Positions 25,184-34,712 of a stretch of DNA of 39,741 bases are shown here, in pieces. Below the pieces are notes generated by a model that was not told where the DNA came from, searched no databases, and saw nothing but the letters and a program-made list of their open reading frames with translations. Location of the stretch: assembly GCF_000381745.1 (NCBI RefSeq), contig NZ_KB907013.1:1-39741 (forward strand). Reading direction: 5' to 3'. The stretch is from Psychromonas ossibalaenae ATCC BAA-1528. GTDB lineage: Bacteria; Pseudomonadota; Gammaproteobacteria; Enterobacterales; Psychromonadaceae. Position 1 is the stretch's first letter. Every line of letters starts with the position of its first letter. The position numbers were made by a program, and so were the translations under genes.

Positions 25184-25780
25184 ATGACAGACATTTACTT
25201 AATTCGCCATGGTGAAACGACCTGGAATAAACAAGGCAGACTGCAGGGTCACCTTGACAGTCCGTTAACCGAAAAAGGAAAAAACGATGCTCTGCATCTG
25301 CTGAATTATTTTCAGGATATAAATTTAGATGCTATTTACAGCAGCGACCTGGGACGCGCGCTAACTTCTGTCAGCCCCCTTGCGCAGATCAAGCAGTTAA
25401 CGATTACCCGTAAAGTAGAGCTGCGTGAGTTAAGTTACGATCATCTTGACGGCAAACCTAAACAGAGTTTAAGCAGTACTGATAAAAAGCAGTTAGCAAC
25501 TCTATTTTCTGCACAATTAGGATACCGTATCGGACAGGGTGAAAGTTTACAGACTTTACAAAAACGCCTGAGCAGATGTCTGCACGGCATTGCACTTGCC
25601 CACCCGGGTCAGAAAGTAGCAGTGATGAGCCACGGCCTGGCGATAGTGATGTTTTTAAAAGAGATCTTATATATTCCAGTAGATGCACCGCGCACTATGG
25701 ATATTCATAACGGCAGCGTGACACACCTTACTTTTGACGGGCAGAACTGGATGCTGCAGAGCTTATACCATTCTAAGTAA
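25184..25780 (+). CDS. Histidine phosphatase family protein (phosphoglycerate mutase-like)
   Basis: A branch-1 histidine phosphatase of about 198 residues. The catalytic motif YLIRHGETTWN (RHG at residues 8-10) opens the protein, followed by QGHLDSPLTEKG, IYSSDLGRA, and the second catalytic His in VAVMSHGLAIVMFL. Members include GpmB-like and CobC-like phosphatases; the substrate cannot be assigned. The start at 25184 is chosen because RHG normally lies within ~10 residues of the N terminus, but ATG 25139 has a better ribosome site (AAGGA, 11 nt) and would add 15 residues. Confidence 0.85.
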   Translation: MTDIYLIRHGETTWNKQGRLQGHLDSPLTEKGKNDALHLLNYFQDINLDAIYSSDLGRALTSVSPLAQIKQLTITRKVELRELSYDHLDGKPKQSLSSTDKKQLATLFSAQLGYRIGQGESLQTLQKRLSRCLHGIALAHPGQKVAVMSHGLAIVMFLKEILYIPVDAPRTMDIHNGSVTHLTFDGQNWMLQSLYHSK

Positions 25781-26028
25781 ATATCTGATCTTTTATGCTG
25801 GTTTAAATTAACCATCTCTGCGTTATAAGCTTTATAAAGGGAACAACCATTTACTGCAGCTCATGCCTTGATATGATTAATTTTCCCTGCGCCTAAATTG
25901 ACCATTTACTTACCTAGAATCGTATTACAAAGGTAGTTTTAACCGCGCAATACAAGAGGCGAGGCTGAAGCCTCACTTCCGAAAACAGAACATAATATTA
26001 AGCGGGCTGGTATTACTAAATTACAGGC

Positions 26029-26060
26029 AAAAAAAAGATCGCACTAGGCGATCTTTTTTT
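26029..26060 (-). terminator. Bidirectional terminator between fkpA and the histidine phosphatase gene
   Basis: GATCGC/GCGATC stem around ACTAG, flanked by A8 (26029-26036) and T7 (26054-26060), so it has a T tract on both strands. It ends fkpA on the minus strand and can end plus-strand transcripts. The ~250 bp before it (25781-26028) hold only a small GAGGC-TGAA-GCCTC hairpin at 25961-25974. Confidence 0.88.
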
Positions 26061-26076
26061 GGTATCAAAGAGAGTA

Positions 26077-26853
26077 TTACTTAGCAGCGACTTCGTCTGC
26101 AGCTGCAATCTCTAATAGTTCAACTTCGAAAACTAGCGTTGCGCCAGGAGGGATAGAACCCGCGCCCTGTTCGCCGTATCCAAGTTCAGCAGGAATAACG
26201 AACTTGTATTTTTCGCCGACACTCATAAGCTGTACACCTTCAGTCCAGCCGGGAATTACACGGTTAAGCGGGAATTTAGCCGGCTCACCACGTGCTACAG
26301 AACTGTCAAACTCTGTACCGTCTAGTAATGTACCAACATAATGTACTGTTACAGTATCTTCAGCTTTTGGTTTAGGACCTTCCGCTTCTGTGATTACTGA
26401 GTACTGAAGACCAGATTCAGTCACTGTTACGCCTTCAACTTTAGCATTTTCAGCTAAGAATGTTTTTGCTTCTTCAGAGGCTTTTGCAGTTTTTTCAGCC
26501 ATTACTTTTTCAGCGGCTGCCTGCACTTCTGTATCATAGGCTTTCAGCGTTTCAACCATCTCTTCATCTGTTAATTTAGAGTTACCGCGAAGCGTATCTG
26601 TTATACCTTGAAGAATGATTTCTTTATCTAATTCCAAACCAAACTCAGCCTGCTTCTCAAGCGTTGTTTCAACATAACGAGAAAATGACGAGCCGATTGC
26701 ATATGCTGCTTTTTCCTGGCTGTTTGCAAATGCAGCTGCTTCTACTACAGTTTCGGTTTCAGTTGCTGGAGCTTCCTGCTCTGCCTTTTCATTACAACCC
26801 ACAGTGAATGCAACAGCTGCTGCTAATAAAGACACTTTAAATACGTTTTTCAT
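26077..26853 (-). CDS. fkpA: FKBP-type peptidyl-prolyl cis-trans isomerase FkpA, lipoprotein form
   Basis: An envelope folding catalyst and chaperone. The 258-residue protein has an N-terminal dimerisation domain (KAAYAIGSSFSRYVETTLEKQ...), a long helix rich in Ala/Glu/Lys, and a C-terminal FKBP domain with VTVHYVGTLLDGTEFDSS, VIPGWTEGVQLM, YKFVIPAELGYGEQG and IPPGATLVFEVELL. Unlike periplasmic E. coli FkpA, the signal ends in FTVGC, a lipobox with C20 followed by N, so membrane anchoring is likely. It is divergent from a WD40-like lipoprotein and slyX. Confidence 0.93.
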   Translation of the reverse strand: MKNVFKVSLLAAAVAFTVGCNEKAEQEAPATETETVVEAAAFANSQEKAAYAIGSSFSRYVETTLEKQAEFGLELDKEIILQGITDTLRGNSKLTDEEMVETLKAYDTEVQAAAEKVMAEKTAKASEEAKTFLAENAKVEGVTVTESGLQYSVITEAEGPKPKAEDTVTVHYVGTLLDGTEFDSSVARGEPAKFPLNRVIPGWTEGVQLMSVGEKYKFVIPAELGYGEQGAGSIPPGATLVFEVELLEIAAADEVAAK

Positions 26854-26998
26854 TGTTACTCCAATATTTTTTTCTGATTTATTAAGTGAAACATGTAGCG
26901 ATACTGTTTTTGTCGTGTTAGACGATCAAAATCATGTATCTAAATTCGTAACATTATACTAACCTTAAAGCTAATTTTTACCTAAAGTTAATTATATA

Positions 26999-27985
26999 AT
27001 GCCATTAAACATCCATTTCAAATCACTTTTTTTATTGCTAAGTCTCGTTTTTATTACTGCCTGCGAACGCTCAGTTTCCCCCCTGCAGCAGTATGAGCAT
27101 GCGGTAGAAGGAGCATTTGCGGCCGAGATATCTCAAAATGGTGATTACTCCATCATATCCTCTATTCATCACGGGTTAAGCCTTTGGGATAACCGTAACA
27201 ATAAATTACTCTTTCAATGGCAGCATCATAATGCGCAGCGAAATGATATTTATATTGTTCGACTTTCTGCAGACAATACTCATGCACTTTCTGCAAGCCG
27301 TGACGAATTTGCAGTCTGGGATATGAAAAGCGGTCTGTCACTGGGTTTTTATCAAGTAACTGATTCACCGATTCGAGACATCCGCATATCCGCAAACGGA
27401 CGATACGTTGTCTATGGACAAGTGAATGGAAAAATAGTTCATATTGATTTAAAAACAGGTCGTCGTTTAGAGATGCCTATTCATACTGAAAAAGTAAACA
27501 GCGTCGATTTATCGGCAAATGGCCTTTATGTTTTATCCGGTGGCAATGACTACAAAGCTTTTTTATGGAACAGTCAAACCGCTCAAATCATTAAAGAATT
27601 TAATTTCAATAATCGAGTCTCTATGGTGAAACTTGAAGATAACGGCCGTTATGCTTTTGTTGCAGATAACCAGAAAGCATCACAGATATGGGATCTAAAA
27701 ACCGGCTTACTGCAGAGCACCCTGATTTACAGAGCGCGCCAGTCCATATTTTCATCAGTACGTTTTATTAATAACGGTAAGCAGCTGTTAACCGGTAACG
27801 GTTCTAAAATAGTGCAGTTATGGGATGTCGAAACAGGTATTAGTCAGCAAAGGTGGACCGTAACCCCAAGAAAAGAGACACGACCGAAAACAGCTGTAGT
27901 ATACTCAGCGACATTATGGGACGGTAATAAAATCGCGAGCGAAAGCTCAGCCGGATTTTTAGAGATCTGGCCAATTAATAAATAA
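26999..27985 (+). CDS. WD40-repeat-like lipoprotein
   Basis: A 328-residue envelope protein. The signal ends in the lipobox FITAC (C22). The mature part consists of repeated ~40-residue WD40-like units: each has a Leu-Ser-x-(N/D)-G-x-Tyr strand (ISQNGDYSII, ISANGRYVVY, LSANGLYVLSGGND) and a closing (L/V)WD or (F/L)W (SLWD, AVWD, FLWN, QIWD, QLWD), suggesting a beta-propeller of about six or seven blades. It probably scaffolds protein contacts at the envelope; no partner is known. slyX follows 13 bp after the stop, so the two are co-transcribed. Confidence 0.82.
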   Translation: MPLNIHFKSLFLLLSLVFITACERSVSPLQQYEHAVEGAFAAEISQNGDYSIISSIHHGLSLWDNRNNKLLFQWQHHNAQRNDIYIVRLSADNTHALSASRDEFAVWDMKSGLSLGFYQVTDSPIRDIRISANGRYVVYGQVNGKIVHIDLKTGRRLEMPIHTEKVNSVDLSANGLYVLSGGNDYKAFLWNSQTAQIIKEFNFNNRVSMVKLEDNGRYAFVADNQKASQIWDLKTGLLQSTLIYRARQSIFSSVRFINNGKQLLTGNGSKIVQLWDVETGISQQRWTVTPRKETRPKTAVVYSATLWDGNKIASESSAGFLEIWPINK

Positions 27986-27998
27986 TACAGAGAAAATA

Positions 27999-28208
27999 AT
28001 GGATCAAGAAACACGTATCGAACAGCTGGAAATGAAAGCAGCGTTTCAAGAAGACAATATTGAAACTTTAAATGCTGAGATATTCGAACAGCAGCGTAAA
28101 TTACAGCAGTTAACCGAACAGGTTGCATTACTTGCCGTAAAATTAAAAGAGGCTCAACCGAATCAGCTTGCATCCGAAAAAGAAGAGATGCCGCCGCCGC
28201 ATTATTAA
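27999..28208 (+). CDS. slyX: SlyX protein
   Basis: A 69-residue cytoplasmic coiled-coil protein. The heptad-rich body (RIEQLEMKAAFQEDNIETLN...QQLTEQVALLAVKL) and the invariant C terminus PPPHY identify SlyX. Function unresolved; in E. coli it also neighbours fkpA. AGAGAA precedes the ATG. Confidence 0.95.
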   Translation: MDQETRIEQLEMKAAFQEDNIETLNAEIFEQQRKLQQLTEQVALLAVKLKEAQPNQLASEKEEMPPPHY

Positions 28209-28268
28209 AAACGCTAATGAAATTTTATGAGCTGCCGCTGACCTGCCTATTCACAGTCAGGCCAGCGC

Positions 28269-28976
28269 TTAACCACGTAAACGTTCACTGAAAACCTGAC
28301 AGTTAGTATTTTTTATAAAATCAAAGTAATCAAAGTTGATACTTTGTGCAACACGAATATGGCTCATGCTGACCGTTTTTGCATCGTCGCGCGACATCCT
28401 TACGGACAGCTTTCCTTCTGTTTCCTGAGAACGATGGTAAGCCAAAAACTGCTTTGTTGTTGGCTTTTGTGCATCTACTATTTGCAGATAGCGTGCTTTT
28501 CGAGCTTTATAAACTGTTGGATATTCAACACTTGACGAAGTAATCGGCAGTGTATTTTCCACTTCAATCAGTTTCTTACCAGTCCATTGAAAAGTTCTTA
28601 TTCTGTTCTTTGTACTGCATAGATCTTTAGCAAAAATACACAGCTGAAATGCTAAATAAGCGCTTAAATCCATTTTTTTTAACACTTCAATGGCATTATC
28701 GGCATCTTTTAATAACGAAAGAATAATCTCTCCGCGACTTAAAAACGGCCCCTGCGAACTCTGCGCCTGCGCCTGATAAAAATTCAATAAAGCTAACGAC
28801 ATGCCGCTGTTATGCACCGCAAGCCAGGTTCCCTGTCCAACAGGGTCAACGGGATAAACTGCGCTTAGCTGAGCATCAATGGCTGGAGGAAGTGCACATT
28901 GACGAGTGCGCTGTTCATCGCGATTGAAAAACAGCTCATAACCTTGATCGGTCAGTAGATAAGTTAAAGTGCACAT
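28269..28976 (-). CDS. NRDE family protein (TANGO2-like)
   Basis: A 235-residue protein beginning MCTLTYL with the motif FFNRDEQRTR, followed by DPVGQGTWLAVHNSG and LLNFYQAQ, which define the NRDE/TANGO2 family. Cys2 and the NRDE motif suggest an Ntn-hydrolase-like fold. Members have been linked to heme or lipid handling in other organisms, but no function is established for this bacterial form. Its start overlaps the end of the DinB-like gene by 13 bp, so the two are coupled. Confidence 0.88.
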   Translation of the reverse strand: MCTLTYLLTDQGYELFFNRDEQRTRQCALPPAIDAQLSAVYPVDPVGQGTWLAVHNSGMSLALLNFYQAQAQSSQGPFLSRGEIILSLLKDADNAIEVLKKMDLSAYLAFQLCIFAKDLCSTKNRIRTFQWTGKKLIEVENTLPITSSSVEYPTVYKARKARYLQIVDAQKPTTKQFLAYHRSQETEGKLSVRMSRDDAKTVSMSHIRVAQSINFDYFDFIKNTNCQVFSERLRG

Positions 28977-29476
28977 TTTTCTGAACGTAAAAAAGTTGCT
29001 GTGGCAGGCGCAATGCCAAACTGATCCGGCGTCGAAGACTGCTGTGCTTTAGCAATTTGATCTATCATGGCAAAATGATGAATTGCATGACTTCCCGCAA
29101 AGACTAGCTCTCTAGCAAGCGTGGTTGTGACAATTTCAATCTGCTTCTCAGTGACAGATACTTCAGTTGAAAGTGACATCTGTCTATTAAGCTGCGCACT
29201 GGAAAGAGATAATAAAAAGGTTTTTATTTTTACTATTTCAGCGACTGCCTCATCTAGATCTGTTTCAATATTGCCGCCGCGGCGGCGCTTATCATAATCA
29301 ATAAACTGCTCATTCATTCCTAAAATGATCGCATTATAATGATCTAAAATATGGCGCATATGCGCACCTGCTGAGCTGATAAACAGCGGGCGAACGATTT
29401 GAGTATATTCAAAAGAATTTGTAGATTCTAAATAAGCTTGTGCCTGATCTAAAATGGTTATTTGGCAGTTGATCAT
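28964..29476 (-). CDS. DinB-like four-helix protein
   Basis: A 170-residue protein with helical segments and spaced histidines, HMRHILDHYNA and SHAIHHFAMI, that match the metal-binding pattern of DinB/YfiT-like proteins. Family members include thiol-dependent enzymes and proteins of unknown role. Translational coupling with the NRDE protein suggests a joint function. Confidence 0.78.
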   Translation of the reverse strand: MINCQITILDQAQAYLESTNSFEYTQIVRPLFISSAGAHMRHILDHYNAIILGMNEQFIDYDKRRRGGNIETDLDEAVAEIVKIKTFLLSLSSAQLNRQMSLSTEVSVTEKQIEIVTTTLARELVFAGSHAIHHFAMIDQIAKAQQSSTPDQFGIAPATATFLRSEKCAL

Positions 29477-29554
29477 ATAACGGACAACCCTTTATTCTTA
29501 ACAAGATATTTACAATAACATAGGATAATAAAAACTGTCTAAATTTAGGACTGA

Positions 29555-30253
29555 CTATTCAATAAATAGCGCGGCTAAATCCGGATTATCCGCCAGATCA
29601 GGATTATCAACTCTTCCATAACTTAACCAGCCGGAGGCATCAGGATCATCTGCTTCAAGCACATCACGTGGATGCCCACCACCTACCGAATGCGGCCTGG
29701 AAGCTTTAAATAACTCGCTATCATAAATAACAAATGCACCTTTTTTATAGCCCATTTTAGGCTCAAAATAGATAACATCATTAGTTTCAAGTAAAGAAAT
29801 AATAATAGCGGCAGTTAATTTTGATGAAGCACTCTCGCCGCTGTTGAGTAATAAAGCTAAATTAATCTGCTTTGAATAAGTAAAGGTCTGCACCTCACCT
29901 TTCGCATCACTCCAGGATATTTGTAATTCCAAATCGCGAATATCAGCCCCTGCCTTGAAATAGTTACGTAGAGGTGTAATGACCCAGTGTAAATCAAATG
30001 AATAACCGCCGTAAGAAACCTGCTCATCAGTCTCATTTAACAGATCTACAGCGGCCGAAGAATCAAATGACTGCACCTGTTCAATTTTTTCACCAGCTAG
30101 TGCGATGACCACACCATGCGCAGCATTATTACGGTTTTGCTCAATAACCATTTTCTGCAGCCCGACTACACTCACAGCGGCATAACTGACCACCAATAAC
30201 GACACTAATATTTCAATCAGTGAAAAGCCGTTCTGTTTAATGAGTTTAAGCAT
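29555..30253 (-). CDS. PilV-like minor pilin with C-terminal CBM5/12-like segment
   Basis: A 232-residue type IV pilin-like protein. The class III signal KQNG|FSLIEILVSLL (cleavage after G9, Glu at +5) is processed by prepilin peptidase. Residues ~40-160 resemble PilV-type minor pilins. The tail, residues ~166-211, has the spacing Y169..G172..V175.Y177....F182.A184...W209 seen in chitin-binding modules of families 5/12, followed by a short duplication DNPDLADNPDLA. The tail identity is inference. The start overlaps the stop of the upstream pilin gene by 1 bp. Confidence 0.75.
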   Translation of the reverse strand: MLKLIKQNGFSLIEILVSLLVVSYAAVSVVGLQKMVIEQNRNNAAHGVVIALAGEKIEQVQSFDSSAAVDLLNETDEQVSYGGYSFDLHWVITPLRNYFKAGADIRDLELQISWSDAKGEVQTFTYSKQINLALLLNSGESASSKLTAAIIISLLETNDVIYFEPKMGYKKGAFVIYDSELFKASRPHSVGGGHPRDVLEADDPDASGWLSYGRVDNPDLADNPDLAALFIE

Positions 30254-31602
30254 TAGAAGTCCCTCCAGCTTCCTTCTACCTGCTGATAACCACTGTCGGA
30301 CGCCGGCATACCTAACTGAGAATAAAGTAAATTCAGCACGGTCCGGTCATAACGCACAGAGAAATGCTGCTTAGTGCCTTTACTATCAGTTTTATCGTAA
30401 CCGTCAGCTGAACATTTATAGTCGCTTAATAAGGCACCGTTTACCCGAACAGCCCCCATATCGACACTGAGTTCCTCCACTAACAGTTCATTTCCATATT
30501 CATCTACAATGAAATCACCGTCTGCATCTACAGCAGCATGTTTAGCAGGTAGAAAATACAACATGCCGATAACAGATACGCCGCTGTTAGGCTGTGTGAT
30601 GAAGGATCCTCCTTCAATAAAAACCATTTTGGGGTGCACGGCAGAACCAACAGTAAAACGCTTGTTTTCGGAGGTGACACTCTGTGAGGCATTGTTCTGT
30701 TCAATATTGCAGTCTCCCTGTATATAAATCACCTCATCTTCATCACTAACATCTTTTAACTGCTCTGAGCAGCTGACAGCCCCTTCAACAGTCATATCTA
30801 TATCAGCAGCGTAATTCTTAATAATCTGCATATTAGTATCGTTTCTTTCAATAGCGAATGTCGCCTCAAATAAGTTATCAGGAGCGCCGTCAACACCCGT
30901 TATTAACGTTCCGAATATATTTATGCCAGCGGGCACAACTGCCTTGCCCCAGTCACCGCCGTTATCTATTACCCGATCTTTGCTATCGCCGTAAAAAATA
31001 TTATCAGCAAACAGGTTACTTCCGATATTGCCCTCATCACCGGAACAGAGTTCACTGGGTTCAGTTTCTGCACCGGGGTTGCTCAGCAGCATTACATCGG
31101 CAATGTTGCCTGGAGATAAACACTCATTGATACCCAGCCCTTCACAACCGTCATTTACTGTTGCCGAAGCATCTAGATTAAGCTTACCATCGGCTGAGAG
31201 CGGCGCTGCAGGAACGTTGTAATCAAGAGAATAATTGACTTGTAAATGAATAGTACGTTTTGCGCTGTCATCCATAGACAAGCCTGATGAGGTGATTTCA
31301 AGTGTATTGGCATTCAGCTGAGTAACCTGCACGGAGTAATGTTCAGCAGAAGATAAATAACTGTAGGGCAGTTCTACGAGCATATCTTTAGCGATAACGG
31401 GGTTATCTAACTTACTGAGTATTAAATTAATACCCGACTCGGCATTAACAAAAGCTTCACTATTACGGTAATAGTTGCCGATTACCTGATTATCAATTAA
31501 CTGTATAGCGACCATATTGGCTGTAAATGTAATGCAGGCAAGAGTTAACAAGACAGCAGAAATTAATACTGCAAAGCCCTGTTCGCGCTTTATTAAAGAC
31601 AT
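30253..31602 (-). CDS. PilX-like pilus assembly protein, unusually long
   Basis: A 449-residue protein whose N terminus (KREQG|FAVLISAVLLTLACI, then QVIGNYYRNSEAFVNAESGINLILSKL) matches the PilX N-terminal domain. PilX proteins are minor pilins that join the tip complex; most have under 250 residues. The long C-terminal part includes six or more cysteines and a D359-x-D361-x-D363-x3-D367 loop of calcium-binding type. AAGGAG precedes the ATG. It forms a two-gene operon with the PilV-like gene; no pilW, pilY1 or pilE gene accompanies them. Confidence 0.75.
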   Translation of the reverse strand: MSLIKREQGFAVLISAVLLTLACITFTANMVAIQLIDNQVIGNYYRNSEAFVNAESGINLILSKLDNPVIAKDMLVELPYSYLSSAEHYSVQVTQLNANTLEITSSGLSMDDSAKRTIHLQVNYSLDYNVPAAPLSADGKLNLDASATVNDGCEGLGINECLSPGNIADVMLLSNPGAETEPSELCSGDEGNIGSNLFADNIFYGDSKDRVIDNGGDWGKAVVPAGINIFGTLITGVDGAPDNLFEATFAIERNDTNMQIIKNYAADIDMTVEGAVSCSEQLKDVSDEDEVIYIQGDCNIEQNNASQSVTSENKRFTVGSAVHPKMVFIEGGSFITQPNSGVSVIGMLYFLPAKHAAVDADGDFIVDEYGNELLVEELSVDMGAVRVNGALLSDYKCSADGYDKTDSKGTKQHFSVRYDRTVLNLLYSQLGMPASDSGYQQVEGSWRDF

Positions 31603-31933
31603 GACCAGCTCCTTAAACAGCGCATAGGCATACTCAAAAACAGCGCTGTAGTTTGCATCCTTGCGCTACAAGTCTAGAAAACATCACCCAAAAGTAAAAT
31701 CAAAAACACCAGATATAATTTATGTTTTCAGACTCAAGTTATAGGCTTATGTTTTTATTGATATTGATCCCAAAAACAATTTTACCTGCAAATTTCATTA
31801 ACATATATTTAACAACCATGTACATCTCACAATTTATTTTTATATGATGTTTTACACTGGTCGTTTATTAATCAAACAATGACAAGCACTTGCTAAATGA
31901 GGTGGTTGTTTACTTTACTACGTGGAGCGAAGA
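31603..31933. other. Divergent promoter region between the pilin operon and acs
   Basis: About 330 bp, AT-rich, with no gene. It must carry promoters for both directions. I see only CRP-like half-sites (for example TCTCACA at about 31825) and no full operator. Confidence 0.45.
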
Positions 31934-33883
31934 ATGAGTGAAAAGCACATTTATCCTGTATCGGCTGATCTTGCACAAAAAAGCCTGCTTACTAATGAAG
32001 AATATCTGAGCCAGTATCAGCAGTCTATTAACGATCCAGCCGCTTTCTGGGGAGAAAAAGGTAAAATACTAGACTGGATTAAACCTTACTCTAAAGTCAA
32101 AAACAGCTCCTACGATCCGGGTCATATCAATATCAAATGGTTTGAAGACGGCCAGCTTAATGTCTCGGCCAACTGCCTGGATCGCCATCTAGCGGAAAAA
32201 GGTGATAAAACAGCGATTCTCTGGGAAGGCGACTCCCCCGACCAGCAGCAGAGTATCACCTATAAACAGCTTCATCAGCGTGTCTGCCGGTTTGCTAATG
32301 TGCTGAAATCACAAGGGGTTAAAAAAGGCAATGTGGTCTGTTTATATATGCCGATGACACCTGAAGCAGCGGTTGCCATGCTCGCCTGTACACGTATTGG
32401 TGCTGTTCACTCTATTGTTTTCGGCGGTTTCTCACCGGAAGCAATTGCCGGGCGTATTATCGACAGCAGCGCAAAAATAGTTCTTACAGCAGATCAAGGA
32501 CGCCGTGGCGGACGCTTTGTACCTCTTAAAGCAAACGTAGATGAAGCACTGGAGAAAGAAGGCACGGACTGTGTTAAGAGTGTCATTGTCTTTAAGAATA
32601 CAGGCAGTGAGGTAAACTGGATTGAGGGTCGTGATTATGACTGGCAGACTCTCGTAGAAAAAGAATCAGATCATTGCCCGCCGGAACCCATGAATGCTGA
32701 AGATCCGTTATTCATTCTATATACATCCGGTTCAACCGGCACACCTAAAGGGGTGCTGCATACAACCGGTGGCTATCTTGTTTATGCCGCCATGACCTTC
32801 AAATATGTATTTGATTATCAAGATCAAGATATTTATTGGTGCACAGCCGATGTGGGCTGGATCACCGGCCATAGTTATCTGGTTTACGGACCACTGGCTA
32901 ACGGCGCAACCACCCTACTCTTCGAAGGTGTTCCTAACTACCCGACTCCAGCACGCATGAGTGAGGTTGTTGATAAACACAATGTCACTTTACTGTACAC
33001 GGCGCCGACTGCGATTCGTGCATTAATGGCTAAGGGCGATCAAGCAGTTCGAGGCACCAGCCGCTCATCACTGCGTATTTTAGGATCCGTGGGCGAACCG
33101 ATTAACCCGGAAGCCTGGGAATGGTATTACGATAAAATAGGTAATAAGTCCTGCCCTATCGTTGATACATGGTGGCAGACTGAAACGGGCGGCATTTTAA
33201 TCACGCCGCTGCCGGGAGCCACAGACTTAAAACCGGGATCTGCTACACGCCCTTTCTTCGGGGTTCAACCAGCCTTGGTTGATAATGACGGTACTATTTT
33301 AGAAGGTGAAGTTGACGGAAATTTAGTGATGCTTGACAGCTGGCCGGGTCAAATGCGCACCCTTTACGGTAATCATGAACGCTTTGAACAGACTTATTTC
33401 TCTACTTTTAAAGGCATGTATTTTACCGGTGACGGCGCGCGTCGTGATCAGGATGGTTATTACTGGATCACCGGCCGTGTTGATGATGTATTAAACGTAT
33501 CAGGCCACCGTATGGGCACAGCAGAAATAGAAAGTGCTTTGGTAGCACACCCTAAAATAGCCGAAGCAGCGGTTGTGGGTGTACCGCATGAAATCAAAGG
33601 ACAGGGGATCTACGCCTATGTCACCCTGAATTCCGGCGAATACTCTTCACCGGAGTTATATGCAGAGGTCAAGCAGTGGGTACGTAAAGAGATCGGTGCA
33701 ATTGCAACACCGGATATATTACACTGGGCAGAAGGTTTGCCTAAAACCCGCTCGGGTAAAATTATGCGCCGTATTTTGCGTAAAATTGCAACCGGCGAAA
33801 GTGACTCTTTAGGTGACACATCTACCCTTGCTGATCCGAGTGTAGTGGAGCAGTTAATCAAAGAGAATCTAGAAATAAGATAA
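31934..33883 (+). CDS. acs: Acetyl-CoA synthetase
   Basis: Acs converts acetate, ATP and CoA to acetyl-CoA for growth on acetate. The start at 31934 (MSEKHIYPV) follows GGAG; an upstream GTG at 31922 would place the ribosome site inside the gene. 649 residues against 652 in E. coli. Motifs: adenylation loop [50 protein letters not shown], and [11 protein letters not shown] carrying the lysine that Pat-type acetyltransferases modify. Confidence 0.97.
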   Translation: MSEKHIYPVSADLAQKSLLTNEEYLSQYQQSINDPAAFWGEKGKILDWIKPYSKVKNSSYDPGHINIKWFEDGQLNVSANCLDRHLAEKGDKTAILWEGDSPDQQQSITYKQLHQRVCRFANVLKSQGVKKGNVVCLYMPMTPEAAVAMLACTRIGAVHSIVFGGFSPEAIAGRIIDSSAKIVLTADQGRRGGRFVPLKANVDEALEKEGTDCVKSVIVFKNTGSEVNWIEGRDYDWQTLVEKESDHCPPEPMNAEDPLFILYTSGSTGTPKGVLHTTGGYLVYAAMTFKYVFDYQDQDIYWCTADVGWITGHSYLVYGPLANGATTLLFEGVPNYPTPARMSEVVDKHNVTLLYTAPTAIRALMAKGDQAVRGTSRSSLRILGSVGEPINPEAWEWYYDKIGNKSCPIVDTWWQTETGGILITPLPGATDLKPGSATRPFFGVQPALVDNDGTILEGEVDGNLVMLDSWPGQMRTLYGNHERFEQTYFSTFKGMYFTGDGARRDQDGYYWITGRVDDVLNVSGHRMGTAEIESALVAHPKIAEAAVVGVPHEIKGQGIYAYVTLNSGEYSSPELYAEVKQWVRKEIGAIATPDILHWAEGLPKTRSGKIMRRILRKIATGESDSLGDTSTLADPSVVEQLIKENLEIR

Positions 33884-34010
33884 GCACATAGAAAACTAAC
33901 CAGCTATCTCAAGATGCAAAAATCAGCAAGATCTGAGTTTGCACCTTGAGGCAACATGGGTATAAACTGCCTGAACCACTATTAATCAAGGTTTCCGGGA
34001 GTCTTTTTTT

Positions 34011-34457
34011 ATGGCACAGAAAGTATTAATTTTAAATGGACCTAATCTCAACTTATTAGGCCAGCGAGAGCCAGAAGTTTACGGCAGGCAGACACTTGCA
34101 GATATTATTGAAGATCTCAGCGAACAGGCATCACAGGCAAATATTGAACTCACCCATCTGCAGTCAAATCGTGAATATGAAATAATTGAAAAAATTCATC
34201 AGTCATTTCAGGATATTGACTTCATCATCATTAATCCGGCCGCTTTTACTCATACCAGTGTTGCCATTCGTGATGCACTATTAGGTGTAAACATTCCATT
34301 TATTGAAGTTCACCTTTCTAATGTTCATGCGCGTGAAAGCTTTCGTCATCACTCCTACCTATCAGATGCAGCGGTGGGAGTTATCTGCGGCCTAGGTGCT
34401 AAAGGCTACTCTTACGCTCTGCAGCATGCGTCAGATCTCATAAACAAAGGTAAGTAA
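34011..34457 (+). CDS. aroQ: 3-dehydroquinate dehydratase, type II
   Basis: AroQ catalyses the third step of the shikimate pathway. The 148-residue protein has [18 protein letters not shown] (with catalytic Tyr), [29 protein letters not shown] and [17 protein letters not shown]. In many gammaproteobacteria accB-accC follow; here a sensor kinase gene follows instead. A GGGAG site precedes the ATG. Confidence 0.97.
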   Translation: MAQKVLILNGPNLNLLGQREPEVYGRQTLADIIEDLSEQASQANIELTHLQSNREYEIIEKIHQSFQDIDFIIINPAAFTHTSVAIRDALLGVNIPFIEVHLSNVHARESFRHHSYLSDAAVGVICGLGAKGYSYALQHASDLINKGK

Positions 34458-34481
34458 GTGTTTCAACAGGCAATTAATAAA

Positions 34482-34501
34482 AACTACCCTGACGGGTAGT
34501 T
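34482..34501 (+). repeat. Hairpin after aroQ
   Basis: AACTACCC/GGGTAGTT with TGAC loop, 8-bp perfect stem, 24 bp after the aroQ stop; no T tract. It may be an mRNA 3' structure or a partial terminator. Confidence 0.5.
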
Positions 34502-34633
34502 AACTAACAGCTATCGTTAAGGCATTCTATAGTGGCTTAAAGGATTAAGGCACAGTAGTAAACCCACTTTTTAGCCGTTTAAATGGACTTTTATTGTTAT
34601 TAATTTGCTAATAATTCGAGACCCGTTACAGGC

Positions 34634-34660
34634 AAGCCTAACTTTGTTAGGCTTTTTTTT
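34634..34660 (+). terminator. Strong Rho-independent terminator before the sensor kinase gene
   Basis: AAGCCTAAC/GTTAGGCTT stem, 3-nt loop, then T8. It lies 177 bp after aroQ, beyond another hairpin, so it ends either a long aroQ 3' UTR or a short transcript that starts in the gap (a TATAGT -10-like hexamer lies at about 34529). Confidence 0.85.
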
Positions 34661-34712
34661 ATCTAATACCATCAGTTTGCTATAAATTTTAAACTCACAG
34701 CTGAAATCATAT

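Noticed and set aside
34600-34660. tRNA gene end (TTCGAGACCC followed by a terminator)
   Set aside because: No acceptor stem, anticodon arm or CCA end could be built around it.
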